This document shows, piece by piece, positions 53,815-64,000 of a DNA stretch of 64,000 nucleotides. The notes under the pieces are model-generated. The model did no database searches. It was given only the letters and a program-made list of their open reading frames with translations, and was not told the origin of the DNA. Numbering within the stretch: position 1 is the first letter of the stretch; every line of letters begins with the position of its first letter. The stretch comes from Streptantibioticus cattleyicolor NRRL 8057 = DSM 46488. Its GTDB lineage: Bacteria; Actinomycetota; Actinomycetes; Streptomycetales; Streptomycetaceae. The stretch lies in the NCBI RefSeq assembly GCF_000240165.1, contig NC_017586.1, positions 6,213,228 through 6,277,227 on the forward strand. Reading direction: 5' to 3'. Both the position numbers and the translations under genes were made by a program.

Positions 53815-53985
53815 GCGTTGACCCGGGCCCGTACCACCGGGGCTTCCGGGGACCGCCCGCGTACCGCACGGCCCCCGGGAACGGGCCCCGTACCACGGGC
53901 CGTTGAGCCCGGCCCCGTACCACCGGTGCTTCCGGGAACCGGCCCCGTACCACCAGGCCCCCGGGAACCGGCCCGCACCGCCGGC
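53815..53985. repeat. Degenerate tandem repeat in the propeller-acyltransferase spacer
   Basis: About five imperfect copies of a 30-45 base unit around CCCCGTACCACCGGTGCTTC and GGGAACCGG. The rest of the spacer to 54293 shows no gene. Confidence 0.6.
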
Positions 53986-54293
53986 GATCCCGCCCCCGGC
54001 GCAGGCCGGGCCCCGTCCCCCCGGGGCCCCGGCGCGGGCGGCATCCGCAACCGCAGGGGCACCGGCACCGCCGGGGCCCGCCCGCCGCACCGGCCCCCAC
54101 CGCCACCGCGGCCCGCACCACCCCACCCGCCAGTCTCCTGACACCACATCAGGAAGCGCGTCCCGTCCCCCACCCGGTGGCGCGCCCGGCGGAACGTTCT
54201 TCCCGCCCCCGCCGCCCGGCCGCGAACGTCCGGCCCGGCCGGCAGACCCCCTCGCACCCCGACATCCCATCCCGTCCCGAAAGGCTGAACGTC

Positions 54294-55619
54294 ATGTCTT
54301 CGACCCGCTCTGTGACGGCCGGATCCGCCGCCGAGGCCAGACCCGCCGCACAGCCGGGGCGCCGCCCGCCGCTGCCGTCCCTGACCGGTCTGCGGTTCTT
54401 CGCCGCCTTGCTGGTCTTCTTCTTCCACTCCTCCCTGTCGAACTCCCCGATCCCGCCGAACGCGGCGATCAACCCGTTCGCCGACCACGGCCTGGCCGGC
54501 GCGGTGGAGACCTTGTTCAGCAAGTCCGGCTACGTCGGGGTGTCGTTCTTCTTCGTCCTGTCCGGCTTCGTGCTGGCCTGGGTGGCCAAGCCGGGGGAGC
54601 GGCCCACCGCCTTCTGGCGCCGCCGCCTGGTGAAGATCTTCCCCAACCACCTGGTGGTCTTCGCCGCCGCGATGGTGCTGTGGGCCGGGTCCTCGGTCAC
54701 CGGGGTCGGCCAGTGGCTGCCCAACCTGTTCCTGCTGCACACCTTCTTCCCGCAGCCGCAGATCAACCTGTCGGTCAACCCGCCGACCTGGTCGCTGGGG
54801 AGCGAGCTGCTCTTCTACGCCCTCTTCCCGCTGATCGTCATCCCGATCCGCAAGATCGCCGAGAAGCGGCTGTGGCTGTGGGCGGGTGTGATGGTCGCCG
54901 GCATGGTCGGCGTCCAGCTCGTCGCGCAGTTCCTCATCCCCGCCACCCCGAAGTCGGCCATCACCCCCATCTCCGACATGCAGTTCTGGTTCGGCTACCT
55001 CTTCCCGCCCGGCCGGGTCTTCGAGTTCGCCCTCGGCATCATCCTGGCCCGCCTGGTGATGACCCGCCGCTGGCCGCACCTGCCGATCAGCGCCTGCCTG
55101 GTGCTGATGGCCGCCGGTTACGGCGCCGCGCTGCTGCTGCCGTTCCAGTACGGTTTCGTGGTCGCCACGATCATCCCGGTCGGCGCGCTGATCGCCACGG
55201 TCGCCCAGGCCGACACCGAAGGCCGCCCCACCCGGATGCGCGGCCCGGTGATGCAGTGGCTCGGTGAGGTCTCCTTCGGCTTCTACCTCGTCCAGGGCGT
55301 GACCATCTTCTACCTGCGCAAGCAGCTGCTGGGCACCCACACCTACTCCTGGCCGGTCGCGCTGGCGGTGGTCGCCTTGTTCTTCGCCGCCTCGCTGCTG
55401 GGCGGATGGCTGCTGCACCGCTACGTGGAGATGCCGGCCATGCGCCGCTGGAGCCGCTCGCGCCGCCGCCCCGCCCCCGCGTCGTCCGCCCCCGTGTCGT
55501 CCGCCGTGGCACCCGCTCCTGCCCCCGCCGCCACCGTCCCCGCTGCCTCCGCCGCCGCTGAACCGGTGCAACGGCACCACGGCACCGGGAAGGAGGAAGT
55601 CCTCGCCGACGTGACCTGA
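54294..55619 (+). CDS. Membrane acyltransferase (acyltransferase-3 family)
   Basis: A 441-residue integral membrane protein with about ten helices. It has the N-terminal family signature LPSLTGLRFFAALLVFFFHS (catalytic His), GYVGVSFFFVLSGFVLAW with an Arg-rich FWRRRLVKIFP, and WSLGSELLFYALFPL. Such enzymes O-acylate sugars on polysaccharides, macrolides or glycopeptides. It may acylate the cluster product. The Ala/Pro-rich tail is cytosolic. ATG 54294 is placed after GAAAGG. A strong hairpin follows. Confidence 0.92.
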   Translation: MSSTRSVTAGSAAEARPAAQPGRRPPLPSLTGLRFFAALLVFFFHSSLSNSPIPPNAAINPFADHGLAGAVETLFSKSGYVGVSFFFVLSGFVLAWVAKPGERPTAFWRRRLVKIFPNHLVVFAAAMVLWAGSSVTGVGQWLPNLFLLHTFFPQPQINLSVNPPTWSLGSELLFYALFPLIVIPIRKIAEKRLWLWAGVMVAGMVGVQLVAQFLIPATPKSAITPISDMQFWFGYLFPPGRVFEFALGIILARLVMTRRWPHLPISACLVLMAAGYGAALLLPFQYGFVVATIIPVGALIATVAQADTEGRPTRMRGPVMQWLGEVSFGFYLVQGVTIFYLRKQLLGTHTYSWPVALAVVALFFAASLLGGWLLHRYVEMPAMRRWSRSRRRPAPASSAPVSSAVAPAPAPAATVPAASAAAEPVQRHHGTGKEEVLADVT

Positions 55620-55648
55620 CCTCACCAGCCGCCACGCCCCCGTCCACC

Positions 55649-55691
55649 GGCCGGGTGCACCCCCACCGCCGAAACGGGGGCGCACCCGGCC
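55649..55691 (+). terminator. Hairpin terminator after the acyltransferase gene
   Basis: A 16-bp stem with one mismatch (GGCCGGGTGCACCCCC / GGGGGCGCACCCGGCC) and an 11-base loop lies 30 bases beyond the stop. It likely ends the epimerase-AUDH-acyltransferase transcript. Confidence 0.75.
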
Positions 55692-55785
55692 CTTCGCCAC
55701 CCCGAGCCGGCCCCCGGACCACACCCGACCCGCGCCGCCGCCCCGCCCCCGTCCCGCCCCCCGACCGTCACCAGGAGCCCTTGCG

Positions 55786-56616
55786 ATGACCCGCACCCCC
55801 GACCACCCGACCGCCCAGCCCGGCCGCCCGGCCGTCACCGGCAGCGTGCACGCCGGCGGCGCCGACATCGCCTACACCGCCGCCGGCCGCGGCCCGGGCC
55901 TGCTGCTCGTCCACGGCTCGACCGCCGACTCCGAGGCCAACTACGCCGGGCTGCGCCCGCTGTTGACCGGCCACCGCACCGTGATCACCGCCGACTACGC
56001 CGGCAGCGGCGCCACCGCCCTGCCGCCGGGCGGGGAGCTGACCGTGGACCTGCTGGCCGAGCAGATGGCCGCGGTGATCCGCGCGGCCGGCCCCGGCCCG
56101 GTCGACGTGGCCGGCGCCTCCCTGGGCGCGGTCGTCGCCGCCGCCCTGGCCGCCGCCCACCCGCACCTGGTGCGCCGCCTGGTCCTCATCGGCGGCTGGG
56201 CCCGCAACGACGACCCGCGCCAGCGCCTGGCCCTGGGCCTGTGGCACCACCTGGCCCGCACCGACCGCACCGCCTACCAGCAGTTCATCACCTTGCTGTC
56301 ACTGTCCCCGCAGGCCCTGTCCGCGCTCGGACCGGACGGCATCGCCCGCGCCGCCGCAGCCGCCGAACCCACCGAAGGCGCCATCCGCCAGATCGAACTG
56401 GACCTGGCCGCCGACATCCGCGACCGCCTGCCGCACATCACCGCCCCCACCCTGGTCATCGGCGCCCGCCAGGACCAGGTCATCCCCGTCACCCACGCCC
56501 GCGAACTCCACCAGGCCATCGCCGGCTCCCGCTACGCCGAACTCGACTGCGGCCACAACATCCCCTTCGAAGCCCCCGCCGACCTCGCCCGCCTGATCGA
56601 CACCTTCCTGACCTGA
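55786..56616 (+). CDS. Alpha/beta hydrolase
   Basis: A 276-residue alpha/beta-fold hydrolase with an oxyanion segment LLLVHGSTADSEANY, nucleophile elbow GASLGAV (Ser), the acid in GARQDQVIPVTHA and the final His in LDCGHNIPFEAP. The catalytic triad is complete. The substrate is unknown. Its 3' end overlaps the convergent deaminase gene by 85 bp. Confidence 0.9.
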   Translation: MTRTPDHPTAQPGRPAVTGSVHAGGADIAYTAAGRGPGLLLVHGSTADSEANYAGLRPLLTGHRTVITADYAGSGATALPPGGELTVDLLAEQMAAVIRAAGPGPVDVAGASLGAVVAAALAAAHPHLVRRLVLIGGWARNDDPRQRLALGLWHHLARTDRTAYQQFITLLSLSPQALSALGPDGIARAAAAAEPTEGAIRQIELDLAADIRDRLPHITAPTLVIGARQDQVIPVTHARELHQAIAGSRYAELDCGHNIPFEAPADLARLIDTFLT

Positions 56617-57146
56617 CCCCCGCCCGCCCCCCGGTCCCGTCGCACCGGCCCCGCGCGCCCACCCGGGCACGCGGGGCCGGAGCGTTCCGGCCGCCGGCAA
56701 GGCCAGCGCGGGGCACCCTCGTCGAACGGCCAGACGTCGTCGGCGAACACCCGCGCGAACCAGTGCGGCTGGACGTCCCGCAGCCGCAGCGTGCGCCAGC
56801 GCCGCGGATCGGCCGGCTCGGGCACCGCGACCTGCACATCGGGCCCGTAGGCGAACAGCCGCTCCTGGCAGACACCGCACGGAGCCAGGATCCCGTACCC
56901 GGCCCCGGCCCCGGCAGCGGTCACGCACACCGACGCCACCACACGCCGCCCCCGCTTGAACGCCTCGCAGATCGCCCCCGTCTCATGACACAGCGCCACC
57001 GCGCTGTCGGGCGCCTGCGGGGCCGTACTGGTCAGCACCGTCCCGTCCTCCAGACGCAGCGCCGCCGCCCCGGACCACTGCCGCCCCGCGAAACGCGTAC
57101 GCGCCAACTGGACCGCGGCATCCACCAGTTCCTGATCGACAGCCAT
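56532..57146 (-). CDS. Cytidine deaminase-family protein with extended C-terminus
   Basis: A 204-residue protein with a cytidine/blasticidin-S deaminase-like zinc site: ALCHETGAICEAFK (Cys and catalytic Glu) and LAPCGVCQERLFAYGP (PCxxC). The domain should end near DDVWPFDEG at about residue 140. The frame then continues for over 60 Arg/Gly-rich residues into the 3' end of the convergent hydrolase gene, so the natural stop was probably lost. Likely role: pyrimidine nucleoside salvage or detoxification of a nucleoside-like compound. ATG 57146 is set from the domain start. Confidence 0.85.
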   Translation of the reverse strand: MAVDQELVDAAVQLARTRFAGRQWSGAAALRLEDGTVLTSTAPQAPDSAVALCHETGAICEAFKRGRRVVASVCVTAAGAGAGYGILAPCGVCQERLFAYGPDVQVAVPEPADPRRWRTLRLRDVQPHWFARVFADDVWPFDEGAPRWPCRRPERSGPACPGGRAGPVRRDRGAGGGQVRKVSIRRARSAGASKGMLWPQSSSA

Positions 57147-57264
57147 GCCCGCACCGTAACCGACGCACCCCCCGCCGGGGGACTTCGGGCGCGCACGGGC
57201 CACGGCCCCGGAGGCAGGATGCCCCCGGGGCCGTCACGGCGCGGAACACGGAAGAGCGGGGCGC

Positions 57265-58263
57265 TCAGGCGGCCCCGGCGGTCACCACGCGGGCCGCGTC
57301 CGCCACGGTGGCGGGCGGGCGCAGCGCGAAGGCCTCGGCGAGCAGCTGGTAGGAACGCAGCCGGTCGGCGGGGTCGTGGGTGAGGGTGTTGACCACCACC
57401 TCCCGCACACCGTGGGCGGCGGCCAGTTCGCTGATGGCGGCGTGGACCTGCTCGGGGGTGCCGTGCAGCACCGAGGGACGGTGCACCGCGGCCCGCTCCC
57501 GTTCCCGGGAGGACCAGCGGTGGGCGCGCACGGTGGCCGCCGACGGCAGCGGACGGTCCTCGCCCAGGTCCTTGCGGGCCCGCCACAGCAGCATCGCGTC
57601 GGCCAGCTGCGTGGCCTTCGCCGCGGTGTCGGCGGTCACCGCGCGCACCGCCAGCACCCCCTGCCCGCCACCGTCCGCCACCGGCCCGGCGGCCAGCGCC
57701 TGCCGGTAGGCGGCGAACGCCGCACCCCCCGGCGCCGGCGCCAGGAAATGCGCGAAGGCGAACGAGGTCCCCAGCGCCCCGGCCAGCTGCGCCGAACGCG
57801 TCCCCGCCCCCAGCAGCCACACCTGCGGCGGCACCACCCCGGACGGCATCACCGCCTCGTGCGCGTCCCCGCCCGCACCCCCCAGGTAGGCCAGCACCTG
57901 CGCCACCTGCTCGGGGAAACGCTGCGCCGGCCCGCCGGCCCGCCCCAGCCCCAGATCGATCCGCCCCGGATACACCGCGGCCAGCACCTTGAACACCTCG
58001 GCGACCTTCACCGGGTCGTACCGCGGCAGCAGCACCCCTCCGGTGCCGATCCGCAGGTGACGGGTCCGCCCCAGCAGCACCGCCGCCAGGATCTCCGGGG
58101 CGCTGCCGGCGAACCCGGGGGAGTGGTGGTGCTCGGCCACCCACAGCCGGGTGAACCCCAGCACGTCCAGGGCCTGCGCCAGTTCCACCGAGGCGCCCAC
58201 CGCCCCGGCCGCGGTGCCCTCCTCGGCCACCGGCGTCTGGTCCAGTACCGACAGGCGCAGCAT
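57265..58263 (-). CDS. LLM-class flavin-dependent oxidoreductase
   Basis: A 332-residue luciferase-like TIM-barrel protein (LSVLDQTPVAEEG, FTRLWVAEHHHSPGFAGSAP, HLRIGTGGVLLPRYDPVKVA, IDLGLGRAGG). It probably uses FMNH2 to oxygenate or reduce an unknown substrate. The start codon is fused to the stop of the upstream gene (TGATG), so the two are translationally coupled. The group matching AEHHHSPG is widespread in actinomycetes and poorly characterised. Confidence 0.9.
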   Translation of the reverse strand: MLRLSVLDQTPVAEEGTAAGAVGASVELAQALDVLGFTRLWVAEHHHSPGFAGSAPEILAAVLLGRTRHLRIGTGGVLLPRYDPVKVAEVFKVLAAVYPGRIDLGLGRAGGPAQRFPEQVAQVLAYLGGAGGDAHEAVMPSGVVPPQVWLLGAGTRSAQLAGALGTSFAFAHFLAPAPGGAAFAAYRQALAAGPVADGGGQGVLAVRAVTADTAAKATQLADAMLLWRARKDLGEDRPLPSAATVRAHRWSSRERERAAVHRPSVLHGTPEQVHAAISELAAAHGVREVVVNTLTHDPADRLRSYQLLAEAFALRPPATVADAARVVTAGAA

Positions 58264-58829
58264 CACCGCCGCCCCCCTTCCTCGACTCCACCGGCGGCCC
58301 GCGGGCCACCGGTGATCACCGGAACGATCTCGTAGGTGCGCTGGAAGACCAGGTTGTGCAGGTCGGAGGCGGCGATCGCCCGCAAGGTGGGCACCTCGTC
58401 GGCCGCCTGCTGCGCGGTGAAGACGTTCAGCGGCCAGTCGGCCACCGTCGCCCCGCGCAGATGCGGATGGTGGAAACCGGAACCGTAGAAGGCGTGCAGC
58501 GTCACCGGCGCGATCCGCTGCGCCCGCTGCTCGGGCCACGACAGCGTCCACGCGGCGGCCAGCGACCGGTCCGCGGTGCGCACCACCCCGGTGGCCTCCA
58601 CCTGCCCGGTGTCCAGCATCAGATGGGTGTTGAACTCCTGGAGCACCTGCCGGGCATAGGGGTCCAGCAGCTCCACCGCGGTACGGAACAGCGCCTCCTT
58701 GCCCTGCCGGGAGGCCGCGTCACCGTGCCTCCCGTCCCGCAGGTCGCAAAAGTGCCGGACCAGCGCCTGCACCACCGGCGGCTGCGCGCCGGGGGCGGCC
58801 TGCCGGCCGGCGGGGGCGGGACTGCTCAT
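58263..58829 (-). CDS. Hypothetical protein coupled to the LLM oxidoreductase
   Basis: A 188-residue soluble protein I do not recognise with certainty. Visible features: VVQALVRHFCDLRDGRHGD, SRQGKEALFRTAVELL, a beta-rich middle with TGQVEATGVVRTADRSLAAA and WPEQRAQRIAPVTLHAFYGS, and a conserved-looking HPHLRGATVADWPLNVF. No signal peptide or membrane helix. The alternation of helices and strands could suit an NTF2-like fold, but this is not established. It is coupled to the flavin enzyme by a TGATG overlap, which suggests a joint function. Confidence 0.75.
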   Translation of the reverse strand: MSSPAPAGRQAAPGAQPPVVQALVRHFCDLRDGRHGDAASRQGKEALFRTAVELLDPYARQVLQEFNTHLMLDTGQVEATGVVRTADRSLAAAWTLSWPEQRAQRIAPVTLHAFYGSGFHHPHLRGATVADWPLNVFTAQQAADEVPTLRAIAASDLHNLVFQRTYEIVPVITGGPRAAGGVEEGGRR

Positions 58830-59025
58830 CGAAACACACGCTCCTTCACACGAAACCGTCCGGACACCACCGCCCGGACCGGGAAGACACCACACCGGGG
58901 GACCGGCGCCCGCCGCCCCCTCCCGGGACCGTTGCGGCGACGGGCACACCCCCCCCGCACCCACATCAACACCGCGCACGCCCACACCCTGCGCCCACGC
59001 GCACCTGCGCTGCCCGCGTCGGCGG

Positions 59026-59919
59026 TCAGGCACCCCGGCCGGCCGCGGGCGCGGGAACCTCCAGCGCGCGCACCGCCGACCCCAGCCAGCGGCGCAGCGC
59101 GTTGCCGGCCGGCGCCCGCCCCGGCAGCCCCCGGCCCGCCGGGGCGATGAACGCGCCGTGGCCCAGCAGCGGGAACTCCCGCGTCACCACCGGCACCCCC
59201 GCCTGCCCCAGACGGCGCGCGTAGGTACGCGAGTCGTCGGCCACCGGGTCCCGCCCGCCGAAGGCGATCACCGCCGGCGGCAGCCCGGACAGCTGCGGCG
59301 CGTGCAGCGGCGTGCTGTACAGCCGTATGCCGTCCGCGGCCACCGGCTCCCCCTCCCCTTCGCCGCGGTAGTCGCGCCAGGCGGCCATCAGCCCTTCCCG
59401 GTCGGGGAAACCGCCGGGGTTGCGGTGGTAGGAGGGGGCCAGGCAGGCCGGGTCCAGCGGCGGGTAGGCCAGCACCTGCGCGGCCAGCGGCCGGCTACCG
59501 CCGTACCGGTCACGCCAGGCCAGGGCCGCCCCGGCGGCCAGTGTCCCGCCGGCGCTGTCCCCGCCCACGGCCACCCACGGCCGCCCGCCCGCACCGTCAC
59601 CGGCCGCCTGCGCCCAGGCCCACTCCACCGCCGCCAGCACATCGCACAGCGCCGCCGGATGCCGGTGCGCCGGCGCCAGCCGGTACTCCACACCCACCAC
59701 CCGGGCCCCGGACTGCACCGCCAGGTCCGCGCACGCCTCCTGCCAGCCGGCCACCGACCCGGCCCGCCAGCTGCCGCCGTGCGCCCACACCAGCCACCGG
59801 CCCCCCTGCACCCCGCCGGCCGGGCACAGCACCCGTACCGGCACCCGGCGGCCGTCACCCGGCACGGTCCCGGACTGCCACACGACGCCGTCCGGCGCCG
59901 GCGATGCGGTGGGGGTCAT
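59026..59919 (-). CDS. Alpha/beta hydrolase (hormone-sensitive-lipase family)
   Basis: A 297-residue esterase-like protein with the HSL oxyanion motif WAHGGSW, nucleophile elbow GGDSAGGTLAAG (Ser), the acid in FGGRDPVADDS and the final His in LLGHGAF. It also carries GVEYRLAPAHRHPAALCDV, typical of this family. ATG 59919 follows AGGAGG by six bases; an ATG two codons earlier is possible. The divergent MmyB-type regulator is 257 bp away and may control it. Confidence 0.9.
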   Translation of the reverse strand: MTPTASPAPDGVVWQSGTVPGDGRRVPVRVLCPAGGVQGGRWLVWAHGGSWRAGSVAGWQEACADLAVQSGARVVGVEYRLAPAHRHPAALCDVLAAVEWAWAQAAGDGAGGRPWVAVGGDSAGGTLAAGAALAWRDRYGGSRPLAAQVLAYPPLDPACLAPSYHRNPGGFPDREGLMAAWRDYRGEGEGEPVAADGIRLYSTPLHAPQLSGLPPAVIAFGGRDPVADDSRTYARRLGQAGVPVVTREFPLLGHGAFIAPAGRGLPGRAPAGNALRRWLGSAVRALEVPAPAAGRGA

Positions 59920-60176
59920 GGCCATCCTCCTCGCGAAACCAGCAATCGGCACAACACAACAACACGGGTACGACACAACACCGCGGACACGACACAACAA
60001 GGCACACAGCACAGCGGCCCGCTCCGGCACTCCGCGGTGACACCACCTCAGAATGCGCCCCGCCGGGCGGCGTTACCCAGCCACCTGGGCAAGGTAGGCG
60101 CCGCCAGGGTAGGAACGCGCAGGGTACGCACGCCAGGGACACCCTGCCCGGCCGCCGGCGGGCGACACTGAAACAC

Positions 60177-61049
60177 ATGGACACCTCAGCCGAACTGGGA
60201 GAATTCCTGCGCAGCCGGCGTGCCCGGCTGCGTCCCGCGGACGTCGGACTGCCCCCGCACACCGCCCGCCGCAAGGTCACCGGGCTGCGCCGGGAGGAAC
60301 TGGCCATGCTCGCCGGGGTGAGCCTGGCCTACTACACCCGCCTCGAACAGGGCGCCGCCGGCGCGGTCTCCGACCAGGTGCTGGCCTCCCTGGCCCGCGC
60401 CCTGCGGCTGACCGAGGAGGAAGGCACCCACCTGCGGGCCCTGGCCCGCGCCGCCCGCCGCCCGCCCCGCACCTCCCGCACCCCGGCCGCACAGGAGTGC
60501 GCCCGCCCGGCCACCCGCCGCCTGATCGGCGCGATGGACACCGTCCCGGCCCTGGCCGCCGACCGGCGCGGCGACGTGCTGGCCTGGAACCGGCTGGGCC
60601 ACCTGCTGTTCGCCGGCCACCTGGCCGCCGACAGCCCCGACCGCCCCGCCGACCGCCCCAACCTGGCCCGCCTGCTCTTCCTCGACCCGCACACCCGCGA
60701 ACTGTTCACCCGCTGGGAGACCGAGGCCCGCGACACGGTCGCCGCCCTGCGCCGGGCCGCCGCCCGCCACCCCGAAGACCGCCGCCTGGCCGCCCTGATC
60801 GGCCGGCTCTCCCTGGACAGCCCGCAGTTCGCCGCCTGGTGGTCCCGCCACCCGGTCCGCCCCTGCGCCGGCCCCCAGGTCCCCCTGCACCACCCCGTCG
60901 TCGGCCCGCTGACCCTCACCCGGCAGACCATGCGCCTGACCGACGACTCCGGCCACCGCCTGATGCTCTTCACCGCCGAACCCGGCTCCCCCTCGCACGC
61001 CGCCTTGTGCCTGCTCGCCCGCTGCGCCGCCGAACCCCGCGCCGCCTGA
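60177..61049 (+). CDS. XRE-type regulator with MmyB-like ligand domain
   Basis: A 290-residue protein with an N-terminal helix-turn-helix (LGEFLRSRRARLRPADVGLP, VTGLRREELAMLAGVSLAYY and TRLEQG) and a C-terminal MmyB-like domain (VLAWNRLGHLLFAG, SPQFAAWWSRHPVRPCAGPQ, HPVVGPLTLTRQTMRL). MmyB-like regulators of actinomycetes commonly control an adjacent divergent oxidoreductase or hydrolase. The intergenic region has repeated AGGGTA/AAGGTA motifs (about 60093-60140) that could be its sites. Confidence 0.92.
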   Translation: MDTSAELGEFLRSRRARLRPADVGLPPHTARRKVTGLRREELAMLAGVSLAYYTRLEQGAAGAVSDQVLASLARALRLTEEEGTHLRALARAARRPPRTSRTPAAQECARPATRRLIGAMDTVPALAADRRGDVLAWNRLGHLLFAGHLAADSPDRPADRPNLARLLFLDPHTRELFTRWETEARDTVAALRRAAARHPEDRRLAALIGRLSLDSPQFAAWWSRHPVRPCAGPQVPLHHPVVGPLTLTRQTMRLTDDSGHRLMLFTAEPGSPSHAALCLLARCAAEPRAA

Positions 61050-61121
61050 CCCCCGCCGCGATACGCTGCCCCGCCACCCACCAGCGAACGGACACCCCCA
61101 CCGCCGGGGGACCGCCGCACG

Positions 61122-61755
61122 GACGGTGACATCCGCCGGGCCTGCTTGGCGCGGTGCCGCCGGGGACGTCCACCGGCCCCGCCGCACACCAGACAGCGCC
61201 GCCGGGTACGGCCAGGCCGGGCACCGGCGGGCGAAGGACCCGCGGCCACTTCCCTGGAAGCGGCGCCGCCCCGGCCCGTCCGGCGCGCTGCCGACGAGGG
61301 GGCAGCCCCACCGGGCACCGGCGGACGAAGGGCCCGCGGCCATGCTCAGGGACGGCACCCGTACCCCGGCGCGCTGCCGCCGGGGGAACCGCCGCACCGG
61401 ACAACGGCGGGCGGGAGTATCCGCCGGGCTCCTTTCGGACAGGCCGCCCCCGGGGGCCGCTTCGCGCCGTGCCGCGGAACGACCACCGGTCCCGCCGCAC
61501 GCACACCGACAGCGCCACCCGGTGCGGCCAGGCCGCGCCACCGGCGGCGGCAAGGGCCCGCAACCACGTTCGCTGGAAGCGGCACCGCCCGGCCCGCCTG
61601 GCGCGCTGCCGACGAGGGGGCAGCCCCACCGGGCACCGGCGGACGAAGGGCCCGCGGCCATGCTCGGGGACGGCACCCGCACCCCGGCGCGCCCCCGCCG
61701 GTGACAGCCGCCGCGCCGGGCACCGGCGGACGGTGACATCCGCCGGGCTACCTCC
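61122..61755. repeat. Tandem direct repeat with a 318-bp period
   Basis: Two diverged copies follow each other. The marker GCTGCCGACGAGGGGGCAGC occurs at 61287 and 61605, and the flanking blocks (GGAAGCGGC, GGCGGACGAAGGGCCCGCGG, GGGACGGCACCC) keep order and spacing. A GACGGTGACATCCGCCGGGC block bounds the array on both sides (61122 and 61730). No coding signal is seen in the 61050-61941 gap. Confidence 0.8.
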
Positions 61756-61941
61756 GGCCCGGGCCGCCCCCGGCCCCTTTCCCGGCCGGCCACCCGGGCC
61801 GGGCCGGCCCCCCGGCGGGACGGCGCCCGCTCCGGGCCCGGGGCCGCGGCCACCCCGCCGGCGCAGCCCCCGCCCCCGCCCCCGGGGGAGCGCGGCCCGC
61901 ACCCGCAGGGCGCCCCCGCGGGCGGCGCCCCTCAGAACCCC

Positions 61942-63930
<1,989 letters not shown>

Positions 63931-64000
63931 TTACCGGCCGCACCGCTCACCACCGGTACCAGCGACGCCTGCTCCCGGTGTCGGCAGCCCGGAAAACAAA

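Noticed and set aside
55995-56270. Antisense frames within the alpha/beta hydrolase and similar genes
   Set aside because: Mirror frames caused by GC-rich codon use; the plus-strand gene has a complete catalytic triad and a coherent family match.
58263-58829. Assignment of the LLM-coupled protein as a SnoaL-like cyclase
   Set aside because: Size and alternation are loosely compatible, but none of the SnoaL/NTF2 sequence hallmarks could be identified, so it is left hypothetical.

Overview
The window is very GC-rich actinobacterial DNA, most likely Streptomyces or a close relative. The support is codon bias, GTG starts, a mycothiol-type DsbA protein, PucR, MmyB and ECF regulators, and a gamma-butyrolactone (GBL) signalling pair. 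No rRNA, tRNA or CRISPR array was seen.

Left part (1-16 kb): a 5'-truncated PucR-type regulator, then small housekeeping genes (DsbA-like, VOC, SRPBCC). Next is a complete P450-ferredoxin-ferredoxin reductase operon with a TetR gene upstream. From about 6.9 to 15.8 kb a minus-strand gene train looks like an exopolysaccharide locus of the Pel/galactosaminogalactan type. It encodes a secreted Agd3-like deacetylase, a PelF-like GT4 glycosyltransferase, a polytopic membrane protein, two nucleotide-sugar SDR enzymes, a nucleotidyltransferase and a spherulin-4-type glycoside hydrolase. A long, foldable leader precedes it.

Middle part (16-41 kb): an accessory island carrying GBL signalling. It holds an AfsA/ScbA-like synthase gene with an apparent one-base frameshift and an extreme T/H/P-rich composition, its ScbR-like receptor, and a second divergent receptor homologue. 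It also holds a StrR-type activator and an IS701-like protein that seems to have lost its catalytic residues. Sites of the form ACC-N8-GGTTTG, or close variants, lie upstream of the receptor, the IS701-like gene, the second receptor and the StrR-like gene, which suggests one regulon. The rest is unusually gene-poor: long G-rich tracts on the + strand, several families of direct repeats, an intact IS5-family element inside a 141-bp tandem repeat, and a decayed DDE transposase.

Right part (30-61 kb): a probable specialised-metabolite cluster with no PKS, NRPS, terpene or RiPP core. It encodes sugar-nucleotide enzymes (mannose-1-phosphate guanylyltransferase-like, GalU, UDP-GlcNAc 2-epimerase), a Tat-exported bicovalent-FAD oxidase, a membrane acyltransferase, two MFS exporters, an SDR and a SigR-like ECF sigma factor with a long repetitive extension. 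Most striking is a two-gene (cupin + beta-propeller) counterpart of fungal aldos-2-ulose dehydratase. The simplest reading is a GBL-controlled pathway that makes a carbohydrate-derived small molecule. Downstream are accessory redox and hydrolase genes, an MmyB-type regulator, NADP-type glutamate dehydrogenase and a tiny membrane protein.
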